38,426 nt of DNA, taken from assembly GCA_025465475.1 (NCBI GenBank), contig JAODMR010000031.1, positions 1 to 38,426 on the forward strand, in the 5' to 3' direction. The DNA comes from Micrococcaceae bacterium. Lineage in GTDB: Bacteria; Actinomycetota; Actinomycetes; Actinomycetales; Micrococcaceae. Below are positions 1 to 8,598 of this stretch, piece after piece. Position 1 is the first letter of the stretch, and every line of letters begins with the position of its first letter. Below the pieces are notes generated by a model that was not told the origin of the DNA, did not search any database, and saw only the letters and a list, made by a program, of their open reading frames with translations. Both the position numbers and the translations under genes were made by a program.

Positions 1-1348
1 TGGGGGCGGCGACGGCGATGCTGGGCGCCATGTCCGCGGCCGGGGGCGCCCAGCTGGCCGGGTCCGCCGCGACCTGGTCACCGCTGCGGATGTCCTTGAC
101 CTGGTGACTGCCGTCGTCGGCAGTGAACCAGACGAAGGGAATGCCACGCCGGTCGGCGTACTTGATCTGCTTGCCGAATTTATCTGCCTTTGCCGCAACC
201 TCCGTCGGGATGCCCCGGGCACGAAGCACGGCTGCCACATCCTGGGCCTCCTGCCAGCTGTCCTCCGAGGAAAGCGCCACGAGCACGGCGGTGGGGACGC
301 TGCGCGAGGCGACGGCGAGGTCCTGCCCGACGATCCGGGACACCAGCCGGGTGACGCCGATGGACAGGCCGACGCCGGGGAAGGTGCGGTTGCCCTTGGT
401 GGCGAGGCTGTCGTAGCGGCCACCCGAGCAGATGGACCCCAGGCTCTCGTGCCCCACCAGCACTGTCTCGTAGACGGTTCCCGTGTAGTAGTCCAGGCCC
501 CGGGCGATGCTGAGATCGGCGACGACGGAGCCGGGCGCCCGAACGCTGGCGGCGGCGATGACCTGCTCCAGCTCGTCCAGCCCCTGGTCCAGGAGCTCAT
601 GAGAGACCCCCAGCGCCCGCACCTGTGCCACGAATGAGGTGTCTTCCGTGCGGATCGACGCCAGGGCCAGGGCCGCGGCGGCCTGCTCGTCGGTGGCTCC
701 CAGCTCGGTTTTGAGCAGCTCGGCGACTGCGGCGGGACCAATCTTTTCCAACTTGTCGATGCTGCGGAGCACTCCGGCCGCGTCCGTCAGCCCAATTCCA
801 CGGTAAAACCCTTCGGCCAGTTTGCGGTTGTTGACGCGCAGCTTGAACGCCGGAATGGGCAACGCAGAAAGCGCCTCGACGATCACCAGGGCCAGTTCGA
901 CGTCGTACCGGAACGGCAGTTCCCCGTCAGCGACCACGTCAATGTCGGCCTGGGTGAATTCACGGGCGCGACCGTCCTGTGGGCGCTCTCCACGCCAGAC
1001 CTTCTGGATCTGGTAGCGACGGAACGGGAACGCCAGATAGCCGGCGTTTTCCACCACGTAGCGGGCGAACGGTACCGTCAGGTCGAAATGCAGCGCCAGT
1101 TGCTGCGGGTCGGCCTTCCCGCTGGCGGCAGCGCCGTCGTCGTCCTGGAGGCGGCTCAGCGCGTAAACCTCTTTGTCGATCTCACCCTTTCTCAGCAGCT
1201 GCCCGACGGTCTCCACCGCACGCGTTTCGATGGAGGAAAAGCCGTGCAGTTCAAACGTGCGACGGAGCGTGTCCAGGACATGCAGTTCCACCAACCGTTC
1301 TGACGGCAGCCATTCGGGAAAGCCGGACAGGGAGGCGGTGCGTGCCAT
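1..1348 (-). CDS. hisS: Histidyl-tRNA synthetase, C-terminal end outside the window
   Basis: Class II aminoacyl-tRNA synthetase that charges tRNA-His with histidine in the cytosol. The gene runs off the left edge; about 449 residues are visible, so only a short C-terminal piece can be missing. Visible family motifs are the motif 2 region with GRAREFTQADIDVV, the HisRS signature LDYYTGTVYE, and motif 3 with GVGLSIGVTRL; the C-terminal anticodon-binding domain follows (SVPTAVLVALSSED onward). The ATG start at 1348 is preceded by a good Shine-Dalgarno AGGAGA about 9 bases upstream. It is divergent from the cyclophilin gene, across 211 bp. Several long plus-strand open frames opposite it are shadows. 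The hisS–cyclophilin–rel neighbourhood matches the actinobacterial backbone. Confidence 0.96.
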   Translation of the reverse strand, partial: MARTASLSGFPEWLPSERLVELHVLDTLRRTFELHGFSSIETRAVETVGQLLRKGEIDKEVYALSRLQDDDGAAASGKADPQQLALHFDLTVPFARYVVENAGYLAFPFRRYQIQKVWRGERPQDGRAREFTQADIDVVADGELPFRYDVELALVIVEALSALPIPAFKLRVNNRKLAEGFYRGIGLTDAAGVLRSIDKLEKIGPAAVAELLKTELGATDEQAAAALALASIRTEDTSFVAQVRALGVSHELLDQGLDELEQVIAAASVRAPGSVVADLSIARGLDYYTGTVYETVLVGHESLGSICSGGRYDSLATKGNRTFPGVGLSIGVTRLVSRIVGQDLAVASRSVPTAVLVALSSEDSWQEAQDVAAVLRARGIPTEVAAKADKFGKQIKYADRRGIPFVWFTADDGSHQVKDIRSGDQVAADPASWAPPAADMAPSIAVAAP

Positions 1349-1559
1349 GGAAAGAGGTCTCCTAACGGGGGCGGCAACCGGGCGCGCCTCAGCCAGCGCG
1401 GCGTCCGGGATGCTTCAAGGTTCTCACAGGGGCAGCGTGGGTACACTTGCTGCGGCAGCCATTTTATGCGGGCGAACTGCCGAGCGCCCAACCGGCCGGT
1501 AGTGCGCATTACAGCCCCCGCAGGGCTCCAGCGACAGTGAAGGGTAGGGGAACAACGCC
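1349..1559. other. Divergent intergenic region between hisS and the cyclophilin gene
   Basis: A 211-bp gene-free stretch that must hold the promoters of both divergent genes. On the plus strand TACACT at 1442–1447 could be a -10 element for the cyclophilin gene, but no convincing -35 lies 16–19 bp upstream of it. No RNA gene, operator or terminator is recognisable. Confidence 0.4.
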
Positions 1560-2384
1560 TTGGCGACGACGAGCAAAAAGGAAACCCGCGAAGCCAGGCG
1601 GCGTGTTGCACAGATGCAGGCGAAGCGGCAGTTGCGCGCCGAGCAGGGCGCGCGACGTCGGCGGGATAACCTGCTGGCCGCCGGAGCCATCCTCGTGGCG
1701 GTGTTGCTTGCCGTCGTCCTGCAGCTCACGGTTTTCAGTTCCAACCCGACAGCAGAGGAGGTCGCAGCTGCCGCCGCCGGTTTGAACTCGACGTCGGCCG
1801 CTACGGACCCCGCCAGCGGAGAAGCCACCGACGCGGCAACGGCGGCCCAGACGAACAGCCCCAATGTGCCGGCCGCCAACACGGCTGCGGGCAAGACGTT
1901 CACCGGGCAGCTCAGCCTGAACGGGCAGCCGTTGGGGATCCAGGTGGACGGAACCAAGGCGCCGCAGGCAGCAGCGGTCTTCAAATCGCTGGCCGACGCC
2001 AACTTCTTCAACGGCCTGACCTGCCACCGCCTGACCAACGCCGACAACTTTGGCGTCCTGCAGTGTGGCTCCAAGGGCGGCGACGGCGCCGGGGACCCCG
2101 ACTACCAGTGGGGCCCGGTGGAAAACTCTCCGGCCGACGGCAAATACCCTGCAGGCAGCATCGCTGTCGCGCGCGGCAGCAGCACCTACAGCAACGGCAC
2201 TCAGTTCTTCATCGTCTACAAGGACACGGTCCTCCCGCAGACCGACGGCGGCTACACCCTGATGGGAAATGTGACCTCAGGGTTGGACGTCGTCCAGCGG
2301 ATCGCCGACGCCGGGATCGCTGGCGGAGCAAGCGACGGTGCCCCTGTGACACCGGTAACGATAGACTCGTTTACGCTTGGGTGA
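1560..2384 (+). CDS. Membrane-anchored cyclophilin-type peptidyl-prolyl isomerase
   Basis: Catalyses cis–trans isomerisation of prolyl bonds; probably a foldase on the outer face of the membrane. The 274-residue protein starts with a charged cytoplasmic stretch (about residues 1–40, rich in Arg/Lys), then one hydrophobic segment (about 42–62), an Ala/Thr-rich linker, and a cyclophilin domain from about residue 115 to the end. Cyclophilin hallmarks visible are FFNGLTCHR, the GSIAVARG and GTQFFIVYKDT strands and YTLMGNVTSGLDVVQ. The start is a TTG at 1560 with AGGGTAGGGG 9–18 bases upstream; it gives the N-terminus normal for this actinobacterial family. It sits between hisS and the DUF349 gene, as in related genomes. 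Named by family only; substrate unknown. Confidence 0.93.
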   Translation: MATTSKKETREARRRVAQMQAKRQLRAEQGARRRRDNLLAAGAILVAVLLAVVLQLTVFSSNPTAEEVAAAAAGLNSTSAATDPASGEATDAATAAQTNSPNVPAANTAAGKTFTGQLSLNGQPLGIQVDGTKAPQAAAVFKSLADANFFNGLTCHRLTNADNFGVLQCGSKGGDGAGDPDYQWGPVENSPADGKYPAGSIAVARGSSTYSNGTQFFIVYKDTVLPQTDGGYTLMGNVTSGLDVVQRIADAGIAGGASDGAPVTPVTIDSFTLG

Positions 2385-2410
2385 TCCGGCCGGGCCGCGG
2401 GCATCCCGCG

Positions 2411-2432
2411 TCGCCCGCCGGTAGCCGGGCGA
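2411..2432 (+). terminator. Weak hairpin after the cyclophilin gene
   Basis: A 7-bp perfect inverted repeat (TCGCCCG / CGGGCGA, 8-base loop) lies 27 bases after the stop codon. No T-run follows, so it may be a weak terminator or only an mRNA 3' structure. Confidence 0.3.
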
Positions 2433-2464
2433 GACAGCGATTTCCTAGCGAAAGACTTTTAGCG

Positions 2465-4180
2465 GTGACAGACAGTCAGCAATCCGACGACCTGGCAGCA
2501 GCCTCCACAGCCCCCGCGGCGGAATCCGAAGCAGGTGTAGCCGCAGCGGTGGCCCCTGTCCCGGAAGAACCCGCAGCAGCCGAAGCCGCGCCCGACGCCC
2601 CCGAATCCGCGTCGGCCGAGGAAACCGCGTCGGCTGAGGAAACCGCGTCGGCCGAGGAATCCGCGCCGACCGCGCCCGACGCTCCCGAATCCGCGTCAGC
2701 GGAAACCGCTCCGGCCGACCCTGCCGCGCCTGAGGCCGAGGAATCCGCCCAGCCAGCGCCGTCAGAGCCGGCAGCAACGGAACCGGCAGCCCCGGAGCGG
2801 GCCGATCCGGCACCCGCGGCCCCCAAGGCGCCGTCACCGGCAGCCTTCGCCGCCCGGCCCAAGGCTGCGCCCAGCGCACCGAGTGCAACGGCACCGGCCC
2901 CGGTCATTCCGCTGCCCGGTGGGATGAGCCCCGCCGAGGCCGCCAATTGGGGCCGCGCTGAGGAAGACGGACATGTCTTCCTGCTGATCGACGGTGAGGA
3001 GGTGGCCGTTGGTCAATACCCCGGCGCCACACCCGCTGAAGCGCTGGCATACTTTGCCCGGAAGTTTGATGACATCGCCGCCCAGGTCACCCTGCTGGAG
3101 CAGCGGGTCGCGGCCAAGGCACCTGCCACTGACATGCACAAAACCATTGGCCACCTGCGCGCGCAGCTGGATGAGCGCTCCTCCATCGGTGACGTCCGTG
3201 GCGTCGAGGCCCGCCTCACAGCACTCGATGAACGTGTCAGGGCCCTTGAGGCTGAGGAACGTGCGGGGCACGAAGCCGCACGGGCCAAGGAGCTGGAGTC
3301 CCGCGAAGCCATTGTGGCCGAAGCCGAGGCCATCTCCGGGCAGGATCCTGCAGCGATCCAGTGGAAAACCAGCAGTGCCCGCATGAACGACCTGTTTGAG
3401 GCCTGGAAGTCCGCCCAGAAGGGTGGGATCCGGCTGGGCCGCAGCACGGAGGACGCCCTGTGGAAGCGGTTCCGATCGGCGCGGACCGTGTTCGACAGGC
3501 ACCGCCGGGCGTACTTCTCCCAGCTCGACAGCACCAACTCCACGGCCAAGGCCGCCAAAGAGAAGTTGATCGCTGAGGCTGAAGAACTTTCGACGTCGAC
3601 CGACTGGGGTTTCGCCGCCGGGGAGTACCGCCGTCTGATGGACCGGTGGAAGGCCGCTCCGCGGGCCAGCCGCAAGGATGACGACGCCCTGTGGACGCGT
3701 TTCCGCGCGGCACAGGACAAGTTCTTCGCCGCCCGGCAAAGCGTTAACGAGGCTCTCGACCAGGAATTTTCCGCCAACCTGGTGGTCAAGGAAGCCCTGG
3801 TGGCTGAAGCGCAGGCGCTCCTGCCCATCCGCGACCTGACGGCAGCCAAGAAATCCCTGCAGTCCATCCGCGACCGCTGGGAGGAAGCCGGCAAGGTGCC
3901 CCGGGCCGACATGCACCGCATCGAGGCAGGCCTGCGCCAGGTTGAAGATGCCGTGCGCAAGGCCGAGGACGAGAACTGGCGGCGCACGGATCCCGAAACC
4001 AAGGCCCGGACCAACAGCGCGCTCAGCCAACTGGAAGCGACCATCGCGTCGCTGCAGGAGGACCTCGCCGCAGCGGAGCAGGCCGGAGACCAGCGGCGTA
4101 TCCGAGCTGCGCGCGAAGCGCTGGAGGCCCGTACCGCGTGGCTCGAGCAGATCCGCAAGGCCGCGGAGGAACTCTCCTAG
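2465..4180 (+). CDS. DUF349 repeat coiled-coil protein
   Basis: A 571-residue protein of the DUF349 family, function not established. Residues 1 to about 150 are a low-complexity Ala/Glu/Pro/Ser tail containing near-identical EETASA micro-repeats. A short conserved domain follows (DGHVFLLIDGEEVAVG, about 165–215). The C-terminal half holds at least three DUF349-type helical units, each with a Trp-centred core: DLFEAWKSAQKGG, LMDRWKAAPRASRKDDDALW and SIRDRWEEAGKVPRADMHR. The open frame extends upstream to 2063, but that part is Arg-rich shadow of the cyclophilin gene; the GTG at 2465 begins VTDSQQSDD and is the first sensible start, though its Shine-Dalgarno is poor. A strong terminator follows. 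Coiled-coil structure suggests a scaffold or nucleic-acid role, but nothing here proves it. Confidence 0.88.
   Translation: MTDSQQSDDLAAASTAPAAESEAGVAAAVAPVPEEPAAAEAAPDAPESASAEETASAEETASAEESAPTAPDAPESASAETAPADPAAPEAEESAQPAPSEPAATEPAAPERADPAPAAPKAPSPAAFAARPKAAPSAPSATAPAPVIPLPGGMSPAEAANWGRAEEDGHVFLLIDGEEVAVGQYPGATPAEALAYFARKFDDIAAQVTLLEQRVAAKAPATDMHKTIGHLRAQLDERSSIGDVRGVEARLTALDERVRALEAEERAGHEAARAKELESREAIVAEAEAISGQDPAAIQWKTSSARMNDLFEAWKSAQKGGIRLGRSTEDALWKRFRSARTVFDRHRRAYFSQLDSTNSTAKAAKEKLIAEAEELSTSTDWGFAAGEYRRLMDRWKAAPRASRKDDDALWTRFRAAQDKFFAARQSVNEALDQEFSANLVVKEALVAEAQALLPIRDLTAAKKSLQSIRDRWEEAGKVPRADMHRIEAGLRQVEDAVRKAEDENWRRTDPETKARTNSALSQLEATIASLQEDLAAAEQAGDQRRIRAAREALEARTAWLEQIRKAAEELS
2605..2665 (+). 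repeat. In-frame 15–18-bp micro-repeats in the DUF349 gene
   Basis: Three tandem near-copies of GCGTCGGCCGAGGAAACC encode the EETASA repeats of the acidic N-terminal tail. Copy number may vary between strains by slippage without breaking the frame. Confidence 0.6.
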
Positions 4181-4250
4181 CAACACCCGCAGGAACTCGG
4201 CAGCACACAATGCGCCGCGGCCCGCCGCAACAGCCGCAGCACAGCCCCGA

Positions 4251-4293
4251 AGCCCCGACCCTGAAGTTATCCACTTCCGGGTCGGGGCTCTTT
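4251..4293 (+). terminator. Rho-independent terminator of the DUF349 gene
   Basis: Perfect 11-bp inverted repeat (AGCCCCGACCC / GGGTCGGGGCT), extended inward by GAAG/CTTC, followed by CTTT. It lies 70 bp after the stop codon and ends 33 bp before the next gene, so the AbiEi-like gene needs its own promoter or read-through. Confidence 0.75.
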
Positions 4294-4325
4294 GGTGCCC
4301 TGGCCCGCGGCTGCATGCTTGGTGC

Positions 4326-4919
4326 ATGAGTTCCGGCAACGACCCGGCGGCGCCGGTGGTACTGGTGCCGGGCTACCACTTTAGTGCCGCTGAACTACAG
4401 GCGATGGCCCTGGACGGCGTGCTGGTTCGGATCCACGGGCAAGCATATGGGCCCGCGGCGCAGGAGCAAGGTCCAGCCGCCCGTGCCCTGGCTGCGGCGC
4501 TGAGCCTTCCCGCCCCTTTCGTGGAGCGGGTGGTGCTTGGCCGGCTTACTGCTGCATGGGTGCATGGCTGCGCGCCGGACCCCGGTCGGCTGGCCCTGCT
4601 GGTGGACTGCCGCCGGCGCACCACGGCGTTGCCGCCCTGGAGCGGTTGCGTCCTGCATGAGGTGGCGTTGGGGCCCCGCGATGTCGTGCACGTGGCGGGC
4701 GTGCCGGTCACTCCAGCGCTGCGGACTGCGTACGACGTTGCCCTTCAGGTGCCCCAGGCGCAGGCACTGCCGGTGCTCGCGGCGCTTTTCCGGGACCCCG
4801 TGCTGGAGTGTCCGCTGCCGCTGGTTCGGCAGGCAATCGCCGCCGCTTCCAGGCTTCCCCATAAGGCCAGCGCTCTGGCTGCCCTGGACGCAGTGCCGTT
4901 ATCAGGACCGGCGCTGTGA
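4326..4919 (+). CDS. AbiEi-like antitoxin-family protein without toxin partner
   Basis: A 197-residue protein resembling the middle part of actinobacterial AbiEi / DUF559-type proteins. Visible features are [13 protein letters not shown] followed by [13 protein letters not shown], a [21 protein letters not shown] stretch typical of the antitoxin-like core (the GxPVTxxxRTxxDvA signature), and a helical C-terminus. There is no nuclease-like C-terminal domain and no nucleotidyltransferase (AbiEii) gene on either side, so this looks like an orphan relative rather than a working toxin–antitoxin pair. The ATG at 4326 follows closely after the DUF349 terminator and has no clear Shine-Dalgarno. The last 18 bases overlap the 3' end of rel on the opposite strand. 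Family assignment is from motif recall; function unknown. Confidence 0.7.
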   Translation: MSSGNDPAAPVVLVPGYHFSAAELQAMALDGVLVRIHGQAYGPAAQEQGPAARALAAALSLPAPFVERVVLGRLTAAWVHGCAPDPGRLALLVDCRRRTTALPPWSGCVLHEVALGPRDVVHVAGVPVTPALRTAYDVALQVPQAQALPVLAALFRDPVLECPLPLVRQAIAAASRLPHKASALAALDAVPLSGPAL

Positions 4920-7283
4920 ACCCGTCGTCCGGTATACATCGAAGACGCCGTCGATCCGTCGCACCGCGTTGAGCACGTGGTGCAGGTACTTGGTGTCGCC
5001 CATTTCGAAGGCGAACCGGGACATGGCAACCCGGTCGCTGGAGGTGTGCACGCTCGCCGCAAGGATGTTCACGTGGTTCTCGCTCAGCACCCGGGTAACG
5101 TCCGACAGCAGGCTCTTGCGGTCCAGTGCCTCGACCTGGATCTCGACCAGGAACACGCTCGACTGCGTGGGAGCCCACTCCACCTCCACCAGGCGCTCCG
5201 GCTCGGAGAGGAGGTTCTGCAGGTTCCGGCAATCGGCGCGATGCACCGAGACACCGGAACCCTTGGTGACAAAGCCGCGGATCGAGTCCGGTGGGACGGG
5301 GGTGCAGCAGCGGGCGAGTTTGACCAGGACGTCCCCCACGCCGCGGACTACGACGCCGGAATCGGAGAACCGGGGGCGGGACGGCGCGCTGGGCAAAACG
5401 ACTTCCGCCGCCTCATCCTCTGCCGCATCGTGGCCGCCGAGCAGGTCGACGAGCTTTTCGACGACGGCCTGGGCAGAGGCATGCCCGTCGCCCACGGCCG
5501 CGTAAAGCCCGGAGATGTCGACGTAGTGCATTTCCTCGGCCACCGACATCAGCGCGTCATGGGTCATCATGCGCTGCAGGGGGAGGTTCTGCTTCCGCAT
5601 GGCACGCGTCAGCAGTTCCTTGCCCTTTTCGATGGCCTCTTCGCGACGTTCCTTGCTGAACCACTGCCGGATCTTGTTCCGCGCGCGGGGACTCTTGACG
5701 AAGGTTTGCCAGTCCTGGCTGGGGCCGGCGCCCTCGGCCTTGGAGGTGAAAATTTCCACCCAGTCGCCGTGGTTGAGCTCACTGTTGAGCGGCACCAGCT
5801 TGCCGTTAACACGGGCCCCGATGGTCCGGTGGCCCACCTCGGTGTGGACGGCGTAGGCGAAGTCGACGGGGGTGGATCCGGCGGGCAGCGCCATCACTTC
5901 GCCCTTTGGAGTGAAGACGAAAACTTCGCGTGCGTTGATTTCGAACCGCAGGGAGTCAAGGAACTCTCCGGGATCGCGGGTTTCCTGCTGCCAGTCAACC
6001 AGCGTCCGCAGCCAGTTCATGTCCTCCTGCTGCGGCCCCTGGCTCACGGTCTGGCCGTTCTTGAGCTGGTTCTTGTACTTCCAGTGGGCCGCCACACCGT
6101 ATTCGGCCCGCTGATGCATCTCCTGGGTCCGGATCTGGATTTCGACCGGTTTGCCGCCCGGTCCGATGACGGTCGTGTGCAGGGACTGGTACATGTTGAA
6201 CTTCGGCATCGCGATGTAGTCCTTGAACCTGCCGGGCAGCGGGTTCCAGCGCGCGTGCATGGCGCCCAGGGCGGCGTAGCAGTCCCGGACCGTGTCGACC
6301 AGGATGCGCACCCCCATCAGGTCGTTGATGTCGTCGAAGTCCTTGTCGCGAACGATCATCTTCTGGTAAATCGAGTAATAGTGCTTGGGCCTGCCGGTGA
6401 TGGTGGCCTTCAGCTTCGCTGCGCGGAGGTCCTCGGCGATCTGGTTGCGGATGACGCTCAGGTTCTTCTCCCGCTCCGGGGTGCGGTCCCCCACCATGCG
6501 CACGATCTCCTCGTACACCTTGGGATAAAGGGCAGCGAAGGACAGGTCCTCAAGTTCCCATTTGATGGTGTTCATGCCCAGGCGGTGCGCCAGCGGGGCA
6601 TAGATTTCGAGGGTTTCGCGGGCTTTGCGGCCGGAGGACTCGGCCGACACAAAGCGCCAGGTACGGGCATTGTGCAGCCGGTCAGCCAGCTTGATCACCA
6701 GCACCCGGATGTCCTTGGCCATGGCCACGACCATCTTGCGGACCGTTTCCGACTGGGCGGCTTCCCCAAACTGCACCTTGTCCAGCTTGGTCACGCCGTC
6801 CACCAGCATCGCCACTTCGGCGCCGAAATCGGCCCGCAGCTGCTCCAGGGTGTAGTCGGTGTCCTCCACCGTGTCATGCAGCAGCGCCGCGGCAAGGGTG
6901 GTTCCGGTCATGCCGAGTTCGGCCAGGATGGTCGCTACTGCCACGGGGTGGGTGATGTAGGGATCACCGCTCTTGCGTTTCTGGCCCTGGTGGCTGCGTT
7001 CCGCGACGACGAACGCGCGCTGGATCAGGTCGAAGTCTTCCTTCGGGTTGTTGGCCCGCACGGTGCGCAACAGCGGCTCAAGGATGGGCGAATAACCGGT
7101 CCCTGCCCTGCCCGTCAACCGGGCGAGCCGGGCCCTGGTGCGTTCCCTACGGCCCGGAAAGGTGGGGCGCAGTTCAGCAGCACCCGCGGCGGCTCCATTG
7201 GCGGCAGGCTGCCCGGGTGCCGGCACCGGTCGCGCAACATCGGGCGCGGCAACCCGCGCCGTTGCAGCTGTCTGCTCGTCCAC
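4902..7283 (-). CDS. relA: Bifunctional (p)ppGpp synthetase/hydrolase
   Basis: Makes and degrades the stringent-response alarmone (p)ppGpp. The 793 residues carry the full long RSH architecture. The HD hydrolase domain has HDTVEDT at about 136–142. The synthetase domain follows (about 290–420; [10 protein letters not shown] and YQSLHTTV), where RFKD is the form seen in bifunctional enzymes. A TGS domain lies at about 460–520 ([22 protein letters not shown]), then the helical and Cys-containing region ([24 protein letters not shown]), and a C-terminal ACT domain ([20 protein letters not shown]). Both catalytic centres look intact. The start is GTG with TTAGGGA 7–13 bases upstream. In mycobacteria apt lies between rel and secF; here that gap holds only repeats. 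It is convergent with, and overlaps by 18 bases, the AbiEi-like gene. Confidence 0.97.
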   Translation of the reverse strand: MDEQTAATARVAAPDVARPVPAPGQPAANGAAAGAAELRPTFPGRRERTRARLARLTGRAGTGYSPILEPLLRTVRANNPKEDFDLIQRAFVVAERSHQGQKRKSGDPYITHPVAVATILAELGMTGTTLAAALLHDTVEDTDYTLEQLRADFGAEVAMLVDGVTKLDKVQFGEAAQSETVRKMVVAMAKDIRVLVIKLADRLHNARTWRFVSAESSGRKARETLEIYAPLAHRLGMNTIKWELEDLSFAALYPKVYEEIVRMVGDRTPEREKNLSVIRNQIAEDLRAAKLKATITGRPKHYYSIYQKMIVRDKDFDDINDLMGVRILVDTVRDCYAALGAMHARWNPLPGRFKDYIAMPKFNMYQSLHTTVIGPGGKPVEIQIRTQEMHQRAEYGVAAHWKYKNQLKNGQTVSQGPQQEDMNWLRTLVDWQQETRDPGEFLDSLRFEINAREVFVFTPKGEVMALPAGSTPVDFAYAVHTEVGHRTIGARVNGKLVPLNSELNHGDWVEIFTSKAEGAGPSQDWQTFVKSPRARNKIRQWFSKERREEAIEKGKELLTRAMRKQNLPLQRMMTHDALMSVAEEMHYVDISGLYAAVGDGHASAQAVVEKLVDLLGGHDAAEDEAAEVVLPSAPSRPRFSDSGVVVRGVGDVLVKLARCCTPVPPDSIRGFVTKGSGVSVHRADCRNLQNLLSEPERLVEVEWAPTQSSVFLVEIQVEALDRKSLLSDVTRVLSENHVNILAASVHTSSDRVAMSRFAFEMGDTKYLHHVLNAVRRIDGVFDVYRTTGSQRRS

Positions 7284-7304
7284 CTGTTGTCCCTAACTGT
7301 CCGC

Positions 7305-7323
7305 ATTCATTGAAACAATGAAT
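7305..7323 (-). promoter_or_regulatory. Palindrome in the rel leader
   Basis: ATTCATTG-AAA-CAATGAAT is a perfect 8-bp inverted repeat 22 bp before the rel start codon, in an A+T-rich island. It could be an operator or a small mRNA hairpin next to the ribosome binding site. No regulator can be named. Confidence 0.4.
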
Positions 7324-7371
7324 CCCTCTAGTGTATGCCCGGAATTAAGGACTATAGTGCGCCTTAACTGT

Positions 7372-7401
7372 GAGCGGCCGGCACCTAAGTGCCGGCCGCT
7401 C
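7372..7401. terminator. Strong 13-bp stem-loop between secF and rel
   Basis: GAGCGGCCGGCAC / GTGCCGGCCGCTC with a 4-base loop is a perfect 13-bp inverted repeat. It sits 94 bp downstream of the secF stop in the direction of transcription. No T-run follows on either strand, so it may be a terminator of the kind common in actinobacteria (stem without U-tract) that insulates rel from the sec genes. Confidence 0.5.
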
Positions 7402-7422
7402 CGCCGTGGTTCTTCCGGTATC

Positions 7423-7481
7423 TTAGCCCCGGACGACGCCGGGACCACCGCCCGCCCGTTAGCCCCGGACGATGCCGGGAC
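7423..7481 (-). repeat. Duplicated 23-bp element after secF
   Basis: TTAGCCCCGGACGAYGCCGGGAC occurs at 7423–7445 and 7459–7481 with one difference. The start of each copy resembles the end of secF itself (…GGGCTAA on the minus strand), so the copies look like partial duplications of the gene end. Each can form a small CCCGG/CCGGG hairpin. Confidence 0.6.
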
Positions 7482-7494
7482 GGTTCCGGTCCGC

Positions 7495-8598
7495 TTAGCC
7501 CTGCACGGCGCTGCTGCCGGTCCCGCTCCGGCTGCTCTTTCCGTTGCCGGTGCCGCCGCCGGTGCCGCCGCCTGACACCGCAATCGCGGCAACTGCGTCG
7601 TCGTCGGTGTCCGCCGCCTTCAGCGCGGCACGCCGCTGCTGCACGCGACGGGCCTGCTGCACCAGCTCAGATTCACGGGACCGAAGCCAGGCGTACAGTG
7701 GCGCCGCGATGAAGATCGTGGAGAAGGTGCTGACGATGATACCGATGAACAGGGACAGCGACAGGTCGCGCAGGGTGCCGGCACCCAGCAGGTAGGCACC
7801 AATGAACAGGATGGCTGCGACCGGCAGGATGGCCACCATCATGGTGTTGATGGAGCGCACCAGGGTCTGGTTCACGGCAAGGTTGACTTCCTCCGCGAAG
7901 GTGCGTCGGGTGGAGGCAGCGATGCCGGAGGTGTTTTCCCGGATCTTGTCGAACACCACCACCGTGTCGTAGAGCGAGTATCCCAGGATCGTCAGGAAGC
8001 CGATGATGGCCGACGGCGTCACTTCGAAGTCGCTGGCGGCGTACAGCCCGGCCGTCACAATAACGACGACGAGCAGGCCGGCGACGGCGGCAGCTGACAT
8101 CCGCCAGGTGCGGAAGTAGAGAGCCATCAGCACGGCCGCGAGCAGGACGAAGACCACCAGGCCCAACAACGCCTGCTTGGTCACGTCAGCACCCCAGGTG
8201 GGACCGATGAAAGTTGAGGTGACCTGGTCTTCATTCACGCCATAGGCCTTCAGCAAGGCAGCCTTGACCGCGAGGGTCTGGTCATCGGTCAGCTTGTCCG
8301 TCTGGATGCGCATGGTGTTGCCGGCCACGTTGGCCACGCGCGGAATGGTTCCGGAGACTACATCGGTCACGGCGTGTTCGCCGCGCACCGTGTCCGTGTC
8401 CTGGACGTTGGAAACCGTGAACTCGGAACCGCCACGGAACTCGATGCCCAGGTTGAATCCACCCTTGAGCAGCGGAACCAGGATGGAGAGCAGCACGAGC
8501 ACGGCCGCGATGGAGAACCAGATTTTGCGTTTGCCGACAAAGTCGTAGGACCGCTTGCCGGAGTAGAGGTCGTTGCCGAAGGTGGCGAAACTGGCCAT
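7495..8598 (-). CDS. secF: Protein translocase subunit SecF
   Basis: With SecD forms the proton-driven accessory complex that pulls preproteins out of SecYEG. The 367-residue protein has the SecF layout: first membrane helix (about 26–45), a periplasmic-type domain with the IEFRGGSEFTV signature, then five further membrane helices with VFDKIRENT in the conserved loop and the NQTLVRSINT motif. The C-terminal tail is Gly/Ser-rich and low in complexity. The ATG at 8598 overlaps the secD stop (TAATG), pointing to translational coupling. Normal length for the family. Confidence 0.97.
   Translation of the reverse strand: MASFATFGNDLYSGKRSYDFVGKRKIWFSIAAVLVLLSILVPLLKGGFNLGIEFRGGSEFTVSNVQDTDTVRGEHAVTDVVSGTIPRVANVAGNTMRIQTDKLTDDQTLAVKAALLKAYGVNEDQVTSTFIGPTWGADVTKQALLGLVVFVLLAAVLMALYFRTWRMSAAAVAGLLVVVIVTAGLYAASDFEVTPSAIIGFLTILGYSLYDTVVVFDKIRENTSGIAASTRRTFAEEVNLAVNQTLVRSINTMMVAILPVAAILFIGAYLLGAGTLRDLSLSLFIGIIVSTFSTIFIAAPLYAWLRSRESELVQQARRVQQRRAALKAADTDDDAVAAIAVSGGGTGGGTGNGKSSRSGTGSSAVQG

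Noticed and set aside
2063-2464. N-terminal extension of the DUF349 frame
   Set aside because: This part is Arg-rich out-of-frame translation of the cyclophilin gene; the GTG at 2465 is the sensible start.
4977-7313. A 778-codon open frame on the plus strand opposite rel
   Set aside because: It mirrors the rel gene in a G+C-rich genome, its translation is low-complexity Gly/Val/His/Asp with no family motifs, and rel itself is unmistakable.
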